A DNA stretch of 64,000 bases from Moniliella sp. 'wahieum' (Eukaryota > Basidiomycota > Moniliellomycetes > Moniliellales > Moniliellaceae). The translations under genes and the position numbers were made by a program. Positions 15,302 through 26,440 of the stretch are shown here, piece after piece (position 1 is the stretch's first letter; the number at the start of each line of letters is the position of its first letter). The stretch spans positions 303,605-367,604 of the forward strand of contig RSEE01000071.1 of NCBI GenBank assembly GCA_003971905.1, in the 5' to 3' direction. Below the pieces are notes generated by a model that searched no databases, was not told the origin of the DNA, and saw nothing but the letters and a program-made list of their open reading frames with translations.

Positions 15302-17500
15302 CTTATAGCGCTTAGTCTTCTTGGCGGGGAGGAGGGGGGGGCAGGGCGTGTCATGGGCGTTGGCGTAGACGTTGAGGTTGGGGTAGACGTGGACGTGGAC
15401 GTGGACGTGGACGTTGACGTTGACGCCGGGGTTGGGGTTGAGGATGGGTTGAGGATGGCATAGGCCGACGAGGAGCGCGCGGGCGTAGCCAAGCGTTGCG
15501 GTGGGGCGGTGGTGAAGCGGTGGCGGTAGCGGAGGGCGGGGCAGGCCTGCGCTTACCCTCGTCGCCGATCGAGGAGGAAGAAGTGGAGCTGGGAAGGTAG
15601 CGAGCGAGGAAGTACTGAATCCCTGGGGAGAAGGAGCGCGGGCCGGCCGCGCGGGAGTAGCAGCGACACCGTGAGAAGTGATGAGCGCCATGCGCGCCCG
15701 TACCTTTTCCCGCTCCGCACGGTTTCTCATCCTCCACCTCTTCGTGCTTGGGGATGCGCTTGTTGGGCGAAGCTCGAACGGGTCCGGGTCCGGCTCGGGC
15801 GGGCGGGGCGGGACCGAGCAACGAAGAGGGCAGAAGCGAACGCCAGTCGATCGACCCTTTGGACGTGTGGGTTGGCCTGCCGCCGCGCGTGGGGTCCGCG
15901 GCGCGGGGCGGGCAGCAGCAGGTGCCGAGGACGCGGAGGACGCCGAGGGGGTCGAAGGCAGGACCTTGATATTCTCCGAGTCACCCAAGAGCGCATACCC
16001 TTCCTGGTTGTTAATTTGGTCCACCATCTTGGACATGCACAGCGTCAAGTCCTCGTTGGTCTGCTTCAACTGAGCCGTCACCTCCTTGAGCCGCATGTTT
16101 TCCTTCCTCCAGTCCGGCCATGCGCTCGTCCAGCCCCAGCTGCGTCTCGTCCGCCAACGAAACTTGGCCCACGTCGAGGTCAGTAAGACGCGACCCATCC
16201 CCATCCCCATCCCCATCCCCGTCCTCCGCCCGAGCCTCCCTGCCCGACAAGAACGGCTCGTGGTCGCTGACCAATCTGTGCTCGAGGAGCCGCTGGAGAC
16301 TTCGCATTGCTTTGAGCTCGAGGTTGTCTTCGCGCAACGCTCGGATCTGCGTGTCGGACGACTGCAGCGACGCCTCGAGGCGGGCATGCATCACATGGGC
16401 CGCCTCTAGCTCCGCACGCAGCTCCGACTCTTCCAAAAGCGCGGTGGTGGTGGACGCTGGGCTAGATGCGCGCGTTGGTGGGGCACTCTCCAACGCCGCT
16501 GCCACGCTACTGGTTCGGGCGGCGCGTTCGGCCTCGCGCCGCGCCGCGGCCAACTCTTTGCGCAACTTGTCCGTCTGACTCGAAGCGATCTGTTTGTGCT
16601 TGGTCGCAGCGCGTTCGGCATCAAGCGCAAGCTGACGTTCGTGGTCCAGTGCCGCCTGGGCCTCAGCCAAGGCCTTGTCTGACTCGGTGGCCTTGCGCAC
16701 AGCCAAGTGGGTTTGCCGTTCGCCTTCTTCCACGCGCGTGCCATCTCCACCATTTGGGTCTCGGTCGTAGCTTGCACCTCAAACATGTCGCTCAACTGCG
16801 CTTCTTGGGCGCGGATTTCCGAGCGCAGCTCCGCAACCCGGTCCATGCTCGCCTCGTATTCCCGTGCACCGAGGCAAGGTCGGACCGGAGACCATCCAAC
16901 TCGGCCTGCTGGTCGGCCCGGTTGGCTTCAAGCTACAGCAGGGCATGGCAGGAACGGCAGGGCAAACAAGCCAAGAGGGGGAGGTTAGTGGGGGGGAGGG
17001 AGGGTGAGCTGTTGCCCAAGAAAGACAGAACGAAAGAAAAGAAAACCAGGCAAGAAACGCACCTCGTCAAACTGGGCCTTGAGGCGCCCGAGGACAAGAA
17101 GAATGCCATCACGGTCCACGCCTCGAGGGCGTGGCGGAGATCGTCGAGGCTGAGTTCGGGCTCGGGTTCCGTGTCGGGCTCTTCGTCAGCAGCGACAAGC
17201 GGCAGCGAACGGTCGGCCAGATGCGTCGCCTCGCTTTCCTCTGCAGGTGGGTCAGGCGAGGGAGAGCCACCAGGGGCGGCAGGCTGGGGAGGGTGTGTGG
17301 CATGGCCAGCGACGACAGCGATGGCGATGGCGATGGCGATGGCGATGGCGATGGCGATGGCGATGGGGACGGCGCTTCTCTTCTCTTTCGCTCGCCGCAC
17401 GCCCGTTTTCAGTGGCGTGAGATGGTGGTGGGTGTGGCAGGCAAAAAACTTTAATAATGGACGCAGGCGGCGGCAGCAAGTCGTAGTAGTAGTCGCATTG
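15302..17500 (-). CDS. Coiled-coil protein of unknown function
   Basis: A long minus-strand protein rich in heptad-like Leu/Glu/Lys/Arg sequence, seen in several frames that must be joined. In order: an acidic leader with DEEPDTEPEPELSLDDLRHA, then DRDGILLVLGRLKAQFDE, an intron near 16935-17060, LEANRADQQAELDGLRSDL, RVAELRSEIRAQEAQLSDMF, KALAEAQAALDHERQLALDA, EESELRAELEAAHVMHARLE, and a last conserved-looking block LKEVTAQLKQTNEDLTLCMS then MVDQINNQEGYALLG. A Pro/Ser-rich tail with SFSPGIQYFLARYLPSS follows, probably past another intron near 15630-15715. The architecture suggests a cytoskeletal, spindle or scaffold protein, but I do not recognise the family. Both ends are uncertain because hexamer repeats lie there. 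Confidence 0.6.
15365..15426. repeat. GACGTG/GACGTT hexamer repeat
   Basis: About eight imperfect hexamer units near the 3' end of the coiled-coil gene. In one minus-strand frame they would encode alternating Val-His/Val-Asn. It may lie in the last coding part, an intron or the 3' UTR. Confidence 0.8.
16194..16222. repeat. CATCCC hexamer repeat in the coiled-coil gene
   Basis: Four to five CATCCC units. On the minus strand they encode Asp-Gly repeats in the coiled-coil frame (EDGDGDGDGDGSR), linking two helical blocks. Confidence 0.8.
17318..17369. repeat. GATGGC hexamer repeat, eight units
   Basis: Eight nearly perfect GATGGC units at the 5' side of the coiled-coil gene. Depending on frame the minus strand would read Ala-Ile or His-Arg repeats. 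Whether it is translated is unclear. Confidence 0.85.
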
Positions 17501-17852
17501 GCTGGCACGTGGGTGGGATGGCAGCAGCAGTCCCTTCGCCGCCATGTACCATGCTCGCCATGCTCACCATGCTCACCATGCTCACCACGCTCCTTACGTG
17601 GAAGCTTGCCTCACCACTCACCACCTCCGGCCCGGTCCAGAGAACCTGCCGGCCATGTCCCCACCGCTGGCCGCCCCATTCTGTCCTAGTTCTCACTGCC
17701 CCCATGCAGTCAGCGTCCAAGTCGGAGCAAGACCACCCCGATCACGACGCCGGCCTCCCAAACCAATCTCGCCCCTTCTTTTCCTCCATTTCGGCCCTTT
17801 CCAACCCAACGTCCTTGCTCGCGGGTGCCTCCCTCCCTCCCCTGTTTCCGAC

Positions 17853-19276
17853 ATGGTCGTCGCAGCACAGCAGGCACTGCGATCGCTCTGGGAAGCGGCG
17901 CAGTTACCCCTCCCCGTACTCTCCCAATGTCTGCTACCCGGTGAGGAGCCGGGCGTAGGTTCCTCCTTTGCCGTTGCCACTGCCGCCCAGACATCGCTGG
18001 CTGCTGCTGCCTCGGCTGCCCTGCTCTTGGGCCACGATCGCTTATCCGACCGGTCCCCCAGCCGTGCCTTGCCTACGGTCACCGTCCCCTCGTGCATGCG
18101 GCGGTGGAGTGCAGCTCCTACTTTAGTCCGCGCGGCGTTTCTCCCGACGCTTGGGACCCCATCTCGGGCACGTACTTATGTGGCGATGGTCGTTGGGTCC
18201 GAATCCACGCCAACTTTGCCCATCACCGCGACGGTGCATTGGCCCTGCTTGGTTTGCGGCAGGAGCGCAAACGACGAAAGAGGAGGTGGCGCGGGCACTG
18301 GAAACGTGGTCAGCGCACGAGTTTGAGCAAGCCGCCTCGGAACGCGGCTTGGTGGTAGCTGCGATGCGTACGTTTAGCCAATGGGATGCCCATCCGCACG
18401 CGTCGTTTGTGCAAGCGCAACCGTTAGTTCGCCTCACCCGGATTGGCCCGGCGCCCGCGCGGAGGCTACCCCCCCCCCGAACGCAGGCGATCCACTGCTC
18501 AAGGGCATCCGCGTGCTCGACCTCACCCGGATCATTGCCGGCCCCACGGCAGGACGCACCTTGGCGACGTATGGAGCCGAGGTGATGCTCTCAACTCGCC
18601 ATTCTTGCCCAACATCCCGCACCTTGCCCTGCTCAGCCAGGGAAGCTCTGGCCCATGTGGACCTCGACACGGAGGAGGGCAAGCAGTCCTTACGTTCGCT
18701 GCTCGCGCTACCCATATCGTGCTGCAAGCGTACCGCCCAGGCGCGTTGGCCGCGCGCGGATTCGGGCCGGAGCAAGTCGCGTCGCAGTGCCCGGGGGTGG
18801 TGTACGTGTCCTTACGGCGTATGGGCGGACGGGCCGTGGGCGTCGAAGCGGGGGTTTGATTCGTTGGTCAGACGGCGATGGGCTTCAATGCGGCGGAAGG
18901 CGAGGCGGGCAGGACGAGGGATCCCAAGCCGCTGCCGGTGCAGATCTTGGACTATGCAAAGGCTACCTCATGGCGTTTGGCGCCTTGGCCGCTCTCCACC
19001 ACCAACTCCATACTGGCGGCAGTTGGCATGTGGAAGTTTCTCTGGCCAGGACGGCGTTGTGGCTGCGCTCGCTCGCGGCCGCGTGCCCGACGGAGCTCGC
19101 CACGCCCTGGCCGTCGTTCGACCGTACTTGCCACCAGCGCCTCGGGCTGGGGCGGCGACATGACGTTTGTCCGCCATGCCGCTGCGTTTTCACCGCCGCC
19201 TGCTGGGGCCGGGGACGTGCGTCGTTCTGTGCCCCCCGGAACCCATGCGCCCGTCTGGCCCCAAGCGTCGGACTGA
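17853..19276 (+). CDS. Family III CoA-transferase (CaiB/BaiF), frameshifted
   Basis: Member of the CoA-transferase III family, which moves CoA between carboxylic acids through an aspartyl-CoA intermediate (family knowledge). The start ATG at 17853 leads to PLPVLSQCLLPG and ATAAQTSLAAAASAALLLG. Then come WDPISGTYLCGDGRWVRIHA and FAHHRDGALALLGL, EVARALETWSAHEFEQAA, and a second half with LLKGIRVLDLTRIIAGPTAG then RTLATYGAEVML, DLDTEEGKQSLRSLL, YRPGALAARGFGPEQVASQC, GVVYVSL, KRGFDSLV and DPKPLPVQILDYA. The organisation, with a partial N-terminal repeat before the conserved ILDLTRVIAGP-like block, is that of fungal and bacterial CaiB/BaiF proteins of about 450-500 residues, and the span fits. Frame breaks occur near 18165, 18270, 18590, 18700, 18800 and 18930. 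Substrate unknown. Confidence 0.84.
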
Positions 19277-19630
19277 GCCGAGCGGGTGATGCGATGGATT
19301 GATGTTTGCCGATTGCCCCCGGCCTGTTCTTGGACCATGGGTGGTGCGCACAGGCCATCCCCACCTGCTCGTAGCGCGTCCTGGTAATCCTCTAAGATCT
19401 AAGTCATTAACCTCTTCATCATGCGCATTGGCGCAGGATAAGATAATCACGCATTCCGACTCACCGATTGTCGCCCCTTGTTTCAATGTTGCACCGCCAT
19501 GCGCCGCAAATTTTTGTTGCACCGAACGCCGCGTCGCTGCTGCCCACGGCCGCCTCGGCCATCTTCGTCCGGCAGGCCCGACCCCCATCACCACCCCCAC
19601 CACACCGCCCTCCCCCTCTCGTCCGGCGCG

Positions 19631-21041
19631 ATGCCATCTGGCAAGTCGAAGAATGTCCACCCCGTCAGCGTGCACGGGGGCAATGTGTCCCACATTGGGA
19701 ACAGATGAAGCGCAACCAGCTGGTGCAGGCGTACAAGGGAAGAAAAAGGACAAGTTGAAGCGCCGCAAGGCGTTGGTCAAGGCTGAGCGCCTGGGCGGCG
19801 AAGGGAAAGCAGCTCCGCGCCGAACGTTTGGCCACCAACATTCCTCGCACCATTGAAAATACGCGTGCGTACAACCCTACCATTCTCAACGCGCCCAACA
19901 CCCACCCTGGCCGGAGCAACTGGCCAACCGGCCAGCCAAAGCCAGGCCCGGCCCCCAGTCCGAACCCCGCTCTGGTTCCGACGACAGTGACTCGGAGGAC
20001 GGGTCAGGGAGCGAAGTGGAGGAGGCGGAGGAAGATGAAGGTTCTGCGCCGCGAACAGGATCGTCCCATGCTCGTGTTCAGGATGAGGATGAGGATGAGG
20101 ATGAGGATGGGAGTGAAGGGGAAGGGAGAGGACGAGAGGGAAGAAGAGGAGGAGGACGAAGATGAAGATCCTCATGCACCACTGTATTTATTACCATCTC
20201 GACAAAGCAACTCGATTGTACCGCACGCGCCTTCGCTCAAAACCGTGCGCGTCCGTACGAGCGTAAGCGGATGTATCAAGGACCTGCTCAATGTGTTCCC
20301 GGAGGAGCGGAGTACGTGCGCGTGGCAAAGCCAAAGGTGTGGCGCTGGGAACAATGCAGGAGGGCAAGGAAACGAGGGTACGACGCCAGGTTGGGTAGTT
20401 GGGGGAATATATCAAAGCGCCGGCACTTGAACCATCATCAAGTTGCCTCAGGGTCCCACGGCGTTTTTCCGTCTTACGGGACTGCAACTGTGTCAAGAAG
20501 TAGCCAACCACGGAGTTTCGACAGGCCACACACCCGAACTGATCCTCAACAACTTTACCACCGCACTAGGTCACTCGGTGGGCAAAATGCTGCAATCTTT
20601 GTTCCCAGCCATCCCGCAGCTGGAAGGGCGACAAGTCGTCACCGCTCACAACCAGGTGACTATATCTTTTCCGTCGGGCACCGGTACATGTTTGCCTCGG
20701 CCGACAAGGCGCGGCTGCAAGAAATTGGGCCTCGGTTCACGTTGAAGTTACGCTCGCTGAAGAACAGTTGCCAAGGGCGCCGGACGTGGGACGGGGTGAT
20801 TGATTATGGGCGATGGACATGTAGTGTACACCAAGCATGCGGCCCAGCCGCCCCGGGTGCGGGTGCGGGGGCAGGGGGTAGAGGACGACGACGAAGAGGA
20901 AAGAGAAAAAGCCGCGCTGGCCGAGCTCGAAGCTGGCTATGCTGCCCCGGCACCGCCAAGCCTTCCGAGGCAGAGAGGTGGGGGAGTCGAGTTCCAGTGG
21001 CAAACAAATGTCCGTGTCGAGCGCCAACTTTCTTCTTATGA
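19631..21041 (+). CDS. RPF1: Ribosome production factor 1 (Brix domain), frameshifted
   Basis: Nucleolar Brix-domain protein needed for 60S subunit assembly and ITS2 processing (family knowledge). The basic N-terminus starts MPSGKSKNVHPV, followed by MKRNQLVQAYKGKKK-like and LKRRKALVKAER, then RTIENTRAYN (near 19848), as in yeast and human Rpf1. An acidic insertion encoded partly by GGATGA repeats precedes the Brix domain. The diagnostic blocks are GPTAFFRLTGLQLCQEV, PELILNNFTTALGHSVGKM, LQSLFPAIPQLEGRQVVTAH, DYIFSVGHRYMF and EIGPRFTLKLRSLK. An acidic segment EDDDEEEREKAALAELEAGY leads to a FQWQTNVRVERxTFFL end at the stop 21039-21041. Frame breaks lie near 19695, 19770, 20250-20430, 20655 and 21025; one or more short introns between 20240 and 20430 are possible. 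Confidence 0.88.
20080..20110. repeat. GGATGA hexamer repeat in RPF1
   Basis: Five GGATGA units in the acidic linker of Rpf1. In the frame reading GAT GAG they encode alternating Asp-Glu. Confidence 0.85.
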
Positions 21042-21344
21042 TCATAATATTGCCATGTCTTTTTTTGCACACCCCTCGTTCAAGCTTCATCATCGTCATC
21101 CTTCATTTTGTCATGTGCACTTTGCTTCAGTAGCGGCTTGGCCCTTCCTCTAGCCTCTTTCGGCCATCCGCGGGTGGGAGATAAGGTCAATGGGTGGTAG
21201 GAGACAAGGGGGTAAGATGTTTTCAAATAAGCGCAAGCGGTTAACTTGGTGCAATGATACTCCTCCCATTTCCCCTCGTATCCATCCCATCATCCATCAT
21301 TACCATCCCTTTCGCCTAACCCACGCTCGCACTCACAAAAATCA
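21042..21344. other. Intergenic, convergent RPF1 / hydrolase
   Basis: About 300 bases with AT-richer sequence such as ATCATAATATTGCC right after the RPF1 stop. It presumably carries both 3' UTRs. No gene seen. Confidence 0.45.
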
Positions 21345-23247
21345 TCAAAACGAACGAACCGACACACGAAACAGATGCCCTGGGCCGCCCCAACCCCGAA
21401 TCTCAAAGCCATACCCATATAGCCATACCCCCCCCATTCCCCTCACCTCCTCGCACCAAAACACGTTCCCCAGTGGTAGGGCCGGTGGGAGGGGCAGGAT
21501 CTTGGTCGCTCGCTCGAGGCGCGACATGCGCTTGTACCCGGCCGCGCCGGTCACCCGAAGAGGCGTGTAGCGCACCTGGGACTTTGCGGGGGACAAGCCC
21601 GAGAGGGAAGGGGGGGTAACGAGCGAGCTGGACGAAGGGGAGGACAAAGTCGGGGTGGTAGTACGTGGCGAAAGCACATCCGATGCAACTGGTGCCTCTG
21701 GCGCGGCTAACGCTGGCGCAGCGAGCGTGGGCATGCGACGTAAGGCCTCGGGAACGAGCGTTGATGCGGGTAGGTACGACCAAGCCACGTAGCAAGTCGG
21801 TGGCCGTGACTAGGGCAGCGCTGAGCCCCGCTTCGGACGGATCATGGCCTCCATCGGGCAGCAGAGTGAGGTGGCCTCGGGCCAGAGGGACCGCAGTGTC
21901 CATACGGCCGAGGGGGGCGAAATCAGGTCGTAGCGGCCCTGCACGAGGCGGGTGGGGATGTGGCGGATACGAGAAAGAGCGGTCGGATGGAGTAAGGGGG
22001 TGGGGAGAAAGGAGTTGTGGAGCAGATGGGTCTCGATTTTGGCCGCGGCCAGTTGGGCCTGGAAACGAACGTCAGAAAGGGGAAGGGGGGGGGGGGGTAC
22101 CCTGAGAGGGGGGGAAACAAAACGCACCTCGGTGGCCGGTTGAGCTTGAGCCTGGGCCAGAGACGGAACCGGAGCAGAGCGCGACGTAAAAGTTGCTGGC
22201 TCCAGTCTTGTAGGCCGACCAAAAGTAGCGGCTTGGTTCCGGACAGCAGGGTCATCAGCGACAAGGCGCGAATGGTAAGCTTGGACGAGATCGCCTCTTT
22301 CTTCTTCCGGGGATAAACGAGACAAATGCATCCACAGGTCGGGGAGGATGTGCCGTGCGCCGTTGGGCCTGAGCCAAAACGCATCCCCCTGGCCCTGGCC
22401 CGCCTCGACCCCAGCCAAAACCAAAGCCGAGACAGCGGTCGGGTGGCTTGCGGTACGCCAAGGCCACTGTGGCGCCCCAGGAAACACCCAGGATGAGCCA
22501 GCGGTCCACATGGAAGGAGGTACGGATGAGCTCGAGATCATGCAAGAGGAGAGGGGTGGTGTTTTTCCTCCGTCTCGCCCGCAGGCGTGCTGCGTCCGCC
22601 CCCCCTAAGGTCGAGCGAGAGGATGGGTACTGGGACGAGTCGAGCCAGCGGCGTTGGAGGGGGGTGCAGCCTACGCCAGGGGAGGGGGGAAGAAGAAGCA
22701 GGGCTGGAGTGCCATCGGGCGTGCCGGACCAAGACCAGAAGAGCTGGTGGGTGGCAGAGACGCGCAGCATGCCCTGATCGTACGGCTCGAGGGGGGCGTA
22801 GAGCGGCACGAGGCCAGGCTTGGGGCCGGTCAAGGACCGCTGGGCCGAGTCCGAAGGCGAGCCCAAAGGCCGCTCCGAAGGCGAATCCGAACGAACAGGA
22901 ACAGCAGCAGCGGATGGCGATGCAGTATCCGTCACGCAGATCTGCGGCGGGGGCGCGTGGGGAGGCGGCGTGTCTTCGGCGAGCGACGCGCGTGGACGCG
23001 CGTGCGCACGGGCGGTGGAGGGGAGGAGGAGCGGATGTGGTTCACGGCGGGCGAGGAGACGCTGCGTGGAAGAGACGCGGCGCGCGCACTTCGCGACAAG
23101 GCCCATGGCGGATGGAGACGGTGGGACTTGGTCGGGGTGTGGGCGTGGAGGCGGCAGGGGCGGCGGGTCGCCTGTCGAGGGCGCCGACGGAGCGTCGTGG
23201 CGGCCAAAGGAGCTGAGGCGGTTGCGCAGCCGCGCGAGGACAGGCAT
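21345..23247 (-). CDS. Proline iminopeptidase-like alpha/beta hydrolase with extended ends
   Basis: Family S33 hydrolase related to proline iminopeptidases, which release N-terminal proline from peptides (family knowledge). The core begins PLYAPLEPYDQGMLRVSATH and QLFWSWSGTPDGTPALL (near 22800-22700). The nucleophile elbow is GVSWGAT (Ser in GxSxG, near 22475) within DRWLILGVSWGATVALAY. Then come PDLWMHLSRLSPEEERGDLV, AAAKIETHLLHNSF, RIRHIPTRLVQGRYDLISPP (catalytic Asp in GRYD) and DGGHDPSEAGLSAAL with the catalytic His in GGHD (near 21850). A 69-base intron spans 22059-22127. Frame breaks lie near 22660, 22590, 22430 and 21860. The core of about 310 residues is flanked by about 145 N-terminal residues from Met 23247 and a Ser/Thr/Pro-rich C-terminal extension of similar size, both unusual for the family. 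The C-terminal extension could instead be another gene. Confidence 0.82.
22059..22127 (-). other. Intron of the hydrolase gene with a poly-G/C tract
   Basis: Donor GTGCGT and acceptor TTTCCAG bound this 69-base intron. It contains a 13-base G run on the plus strand. Splicing joins QAQPATE to AQLAAAKIE, restoring the family alignment. Confidence 0.75.
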
Positions 23248-24219
23248 GCTGGTGCTGCGGGCGGCGGCAGAGATGGCAGAAGGACGCCCAGCACGCGCAC
23301 GCAGCTGGGCAAGCAAGAAGCGGGAGAGGTGCCCATAGCAGAATCGCCGATTCCAAATTATCAAAACCCATCCCCCTCGCAGCGCACGCCAGGCCACACA
23401 GTGGCGCCGTGCTGGTGTGGCGCACGGCAGCAGCGCACGCGCGGGGCACGGGGGCAGTGGTGCGCAAGCGTGCCTGGTGCGCGCGCTTCCGACACAGCCG
23501 CAGGCCGCAGGCCGTCGGCGCCAGGCACTGGAGCGCACTGGGCGATCCATCCCCGCTTCGTTCCCGTCGAACAAGCGAGCCGCAAGGCAGTCCCTCGTCA
23601 CGTGCTGGCCACGCGAGGGCAGCAGGTGCATTGTCATACACACAACCCAGCCTGTCCTCTTCTGCCCACCCCGACTGTGGGAAGATGGATGGCACATCGT
23701 CGGCGCATTCCATCCCTCCCTCCCTCCACCTCACATCCATTGCTTTCCCAGCGGCTGCGTTCTGCAGTGGGGCTATGCAAATCGCGCACGCACAACATAC
23801 AATCTACTGGCACAAACGGTGCCCAAGCCGGGTCCGTGGTCCGTGGTAGGAAAGGAGCACGGCGCGCTGGAGCAGGGCAGGGGTGGCAGGTGTGAGGGAA
23901 ATCCGGGCACGTGTGGGGCGGCAGGGGCAAAGGAGGCAACCAGGCCAGGCGAAGGACAGACTACCAAAAGGAAATGGAAACAAGGAAAGAGAGAAGGGGA
24001 TGGAGTCGTATGGGTTGGTGGGCAATGCGAATAATGAGTAGTAGAGTACATGGTGAGGCAAGTCTGCCCCCCAAAGAAAATGTAGGAAAAGAGAGGCAAG
24101 GGAAGAAAAAAAGGACACGAGTACATGGTAGAGGCGCCATCATGCATCACATGTAACATGCAACACCTCGGGCTCTCTTCCCTCCAACTTTAAGATCAAC
24201 GGTACCGTTAAGATCGAGA
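23248..24219. other. Intergenic upstream of the hydrolase
   Basis: Nearly 1 kb between the hydrolase start and the 3' end of the next minus-strand gene. Long GC-driven frames exist on both strands, but none resembles a known family. GCATGATGC- and ACATG-type motifs occur near 24110-24165. Confidence 0.45.
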
Positions 24220-24229
24220 TCAAGAACAG

Positions 24230-26440
24230 AACTTTTTAGGTGAACCGGGGGGCATGGACGCATGGCATCTGCCTCTGCTGTTTTTGTGCGGTGAAGATCC
24301 AAGCGGCGTGGGTTCACGAATCGGGCATGGGAGGTGGGAGGGAGAGTGTGGGCGGACTAGGGCGGCGGCGGGAAGAGAGGGTAGTACGGGGGTAGAACGA
24401 GGGGAGCGTGAGCGCGGCAGTGAGTGCGCGTGCAGCGGGGTCGAAGGAGAGACAGCCAAGCCATCCGGGCAGCGCAAGGGAGAAGGAGAACAGGAGAAGA
24501 AGGAGAAGAAGAAGGAGAAGCAGACAAGGTATCCGGATAGGAAACTGGGGGACGGGACCGCGTCGGTTTTCCTGCCGCAGTGGGGAGAGGCGCACCGCAG
24601 ACGCACCTGTCCAAGTGGATGCAGAAGCACATTCCGAGCCCGATCCAGTGGACGAAGTCGATCCCAACCCCACCGTCGAGGAGGCCGGAGAGACCGACAA
24701 GGCTGGCGAAGCTGGCGCACTTGGTACCAACGCTGCCATCAGCGCATCAATGTCGCGTGTACCACGGGGGGTTTGGCCGGCGTACTTGGACATGGGTGCC
24801 GACGGGTGTGGCTGCCTTGGTTTGTCCTCATGGGCCAGGCCCAGCTTGGACAGGACGGTGGCAATGTGCTGTTCGTGGGCACGCGCTTCTTGCTCTGTGC
24901 GGTCGCTGACGGAGCGGGGGAAGGGGGCGACGTGCACGTGGTACGCCAACGGGAAGAGGTGGCGAGGTAGGTAACGAGTCAAGTTGCGATCCCGAGGACG
25001 AACTCGATCCCGATCCCGATCCCGATCCCGATCCCGATGCGGGAGAGGAGCCGACGGACCAAGTAGGGCTGAGATCCCTTGGATGGTTGGGTGCAGACCC
25101 ACGGGCCTTTTCCATCGCCGAGGGACGGGAGGCAAAGCTAGTGTAGAGCGAGGTAAGGGACAGTTGCTTTTTAATTGGACTCTTTCCCAGGGCCGAGCGC
25201 CAGGACCGTACGTCGTCGCGCATGCGGGGTTGGGGCGTTGGGCACGGGCTGGCGCTTGGGGTGGCGGTGGTACTCGAGGACGGAGAGGGTAACGAGGGTA
25301 ACGAGGGTAATGCAGGCAAGGGCGGACGAGAGCAAGGTGCACGTGGATACGTACAGTGAGACGGGTACGTGCGGGAGCTCAAGGAGGGCGCCGAGGGCAC
25401 ATGGGCAAGTACCCGGCTGGTCCGGTGCCCGTTGGACAGAGGGCTTGCGGGGTGGGAAGGCAAAGGAACGGGGAAGCATTCGAGCAATTGGTTCAGGTCC
25501 GTGGGCGCGCTCGCACTGGTAGTCGGCAGGGTGGGCAAGGGCATAGCACGAGCGTTGGCACTGGTGCAACGTGAGCGGGGCTCTTGGCGCAGAGTATCCA
25601 CGGAATCCATTGGGCGAAGAGGAGCGGGAGGGGCCAGAGGCGCAGCGTGGTCCAACGTGGGTGTGTCCTCTACATGAACCGATTCGGTCGAACACGATTG
25701 GAGCGAGGTGGTGCGGCTGCACGTGCCGACGGGGCATCTCCCGGGGCTGGACGGCAGGGTGGTACGGGAGCTATTGCTCGACGAGGGGGTCCTAGGCGAC
25801 AAGGTGGCGGAATGCGAGGTGGCAAGCAAGTCATGCGGATACGACACGTCGGTCTAACGGTGGGAGAAACGGCACACGCCGAGAAGCAAAAAGGTCAGCA
25901 AAGGCTGTGACACTACACACTGAACCACTACGCCGTGTCAGAGAGCAGAGGACGAACCTTGTCCCAAATTCCATCGTCGACGCTATCCTCGTCACTGTCG
26001 GCTGTGACGGTGGTTGTCAGGCCCGTCGATGGGGGGTGAGGCGATCCTGGTGATGAGGGCGAGGCGGAGGAGAGGAATAGGCCTTGCAGAAGCCAAGGCT
26101 GGCGAGAGGGGGGCGGGAGGCTGGACATGTGCGGCATCCACGGTGGGGACGGTGTTGTGGACGGAGGAGCAGACGAGGGAGGGGGTGAGGTGGGGCCGGG
26201 GCGGCCAGGCGGCCTGTCGACAAGGCGGTGTGGACGCGAGAGGGGGGGGAGGCAGAGCAGGGTGTGGGCTGGGGGGGCAGGAGGGGGGTATCGGGCGCAG
26301 GAGCACGGCGGAGGCGGTGGTGGGGAGGAGGCGAGGGCGGTGTGGGTCGCGCAGGAATATTGACCAGCGTCGGGAGGATGGCGGAGGGGCGGCCGTGTGG
26401 GACCAGATCTCTGATCCAGCCAGCCAGTCGCGTCTCCCAC
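24230..26440 (-). CDS. Ser/Pro-rich protein of unknown function
   Basis: No family recognised. Reading the minus strand, a Pro-rich first part ends in the acidic block DSDEDSVDDGIWDK (near 25990). A probable intron (donor GTTCGT at about 25958, acceptor CCGTTAG near 25857) then leads to SYPHDLLATSHSATLSPRTP. A long Ser/Thr/Pro-rich region follows, with the more structured-looking segment MRDDVRSWRSALGKSPIKKQ followed by LSLTSLYTSFASRPSAMEKA (near 25230-25110). After a Gly-Ser repeat region, the block RTEQEARAHEQHIATVLSKL then GLAHEDKP (near 24900) and YAGQTPRGTRDIDALMAAL (near 24770) looks conserved. One alternative frame near 25330 reads a hydrophobic stretch, TLLSSALACITLVTLVTLSV, so a membrane span cannot be excluded. 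Start, stop and frame joins are uncertain. Confidence 0.5.
24478..24528. repeat. Purine-only tract
   Basis: A run of about 50 almost exclusively A/G bases built on GGAGAA units lies near the 3' end of the Ser/Pro-rich gene. Such mirror-like purine tracts can form triplex DNA. On the coding strand it may be the polypyrimidine part of an intron or 3' UTR. Confidence 0.7.
25005..25038. repeat. GATCCC hexamer repeat
   Basis: Five to six GATCCC units inside the Ser/Pro-rich gene. On the minus strand they give Gly-Ser in the Ser-rich frame or Asp-Arg in another. Confidence 0.85.

Noticed and set aside
22654-23895. Plus-strand open frame of about 413 codons opposite the hydrolase
   Set aside because: It is antisense to clear alpha/beta-hydrolase sequence and is Arg/Gly-rich, as expected for the complement of Pro/Ala-rich coding DNA.
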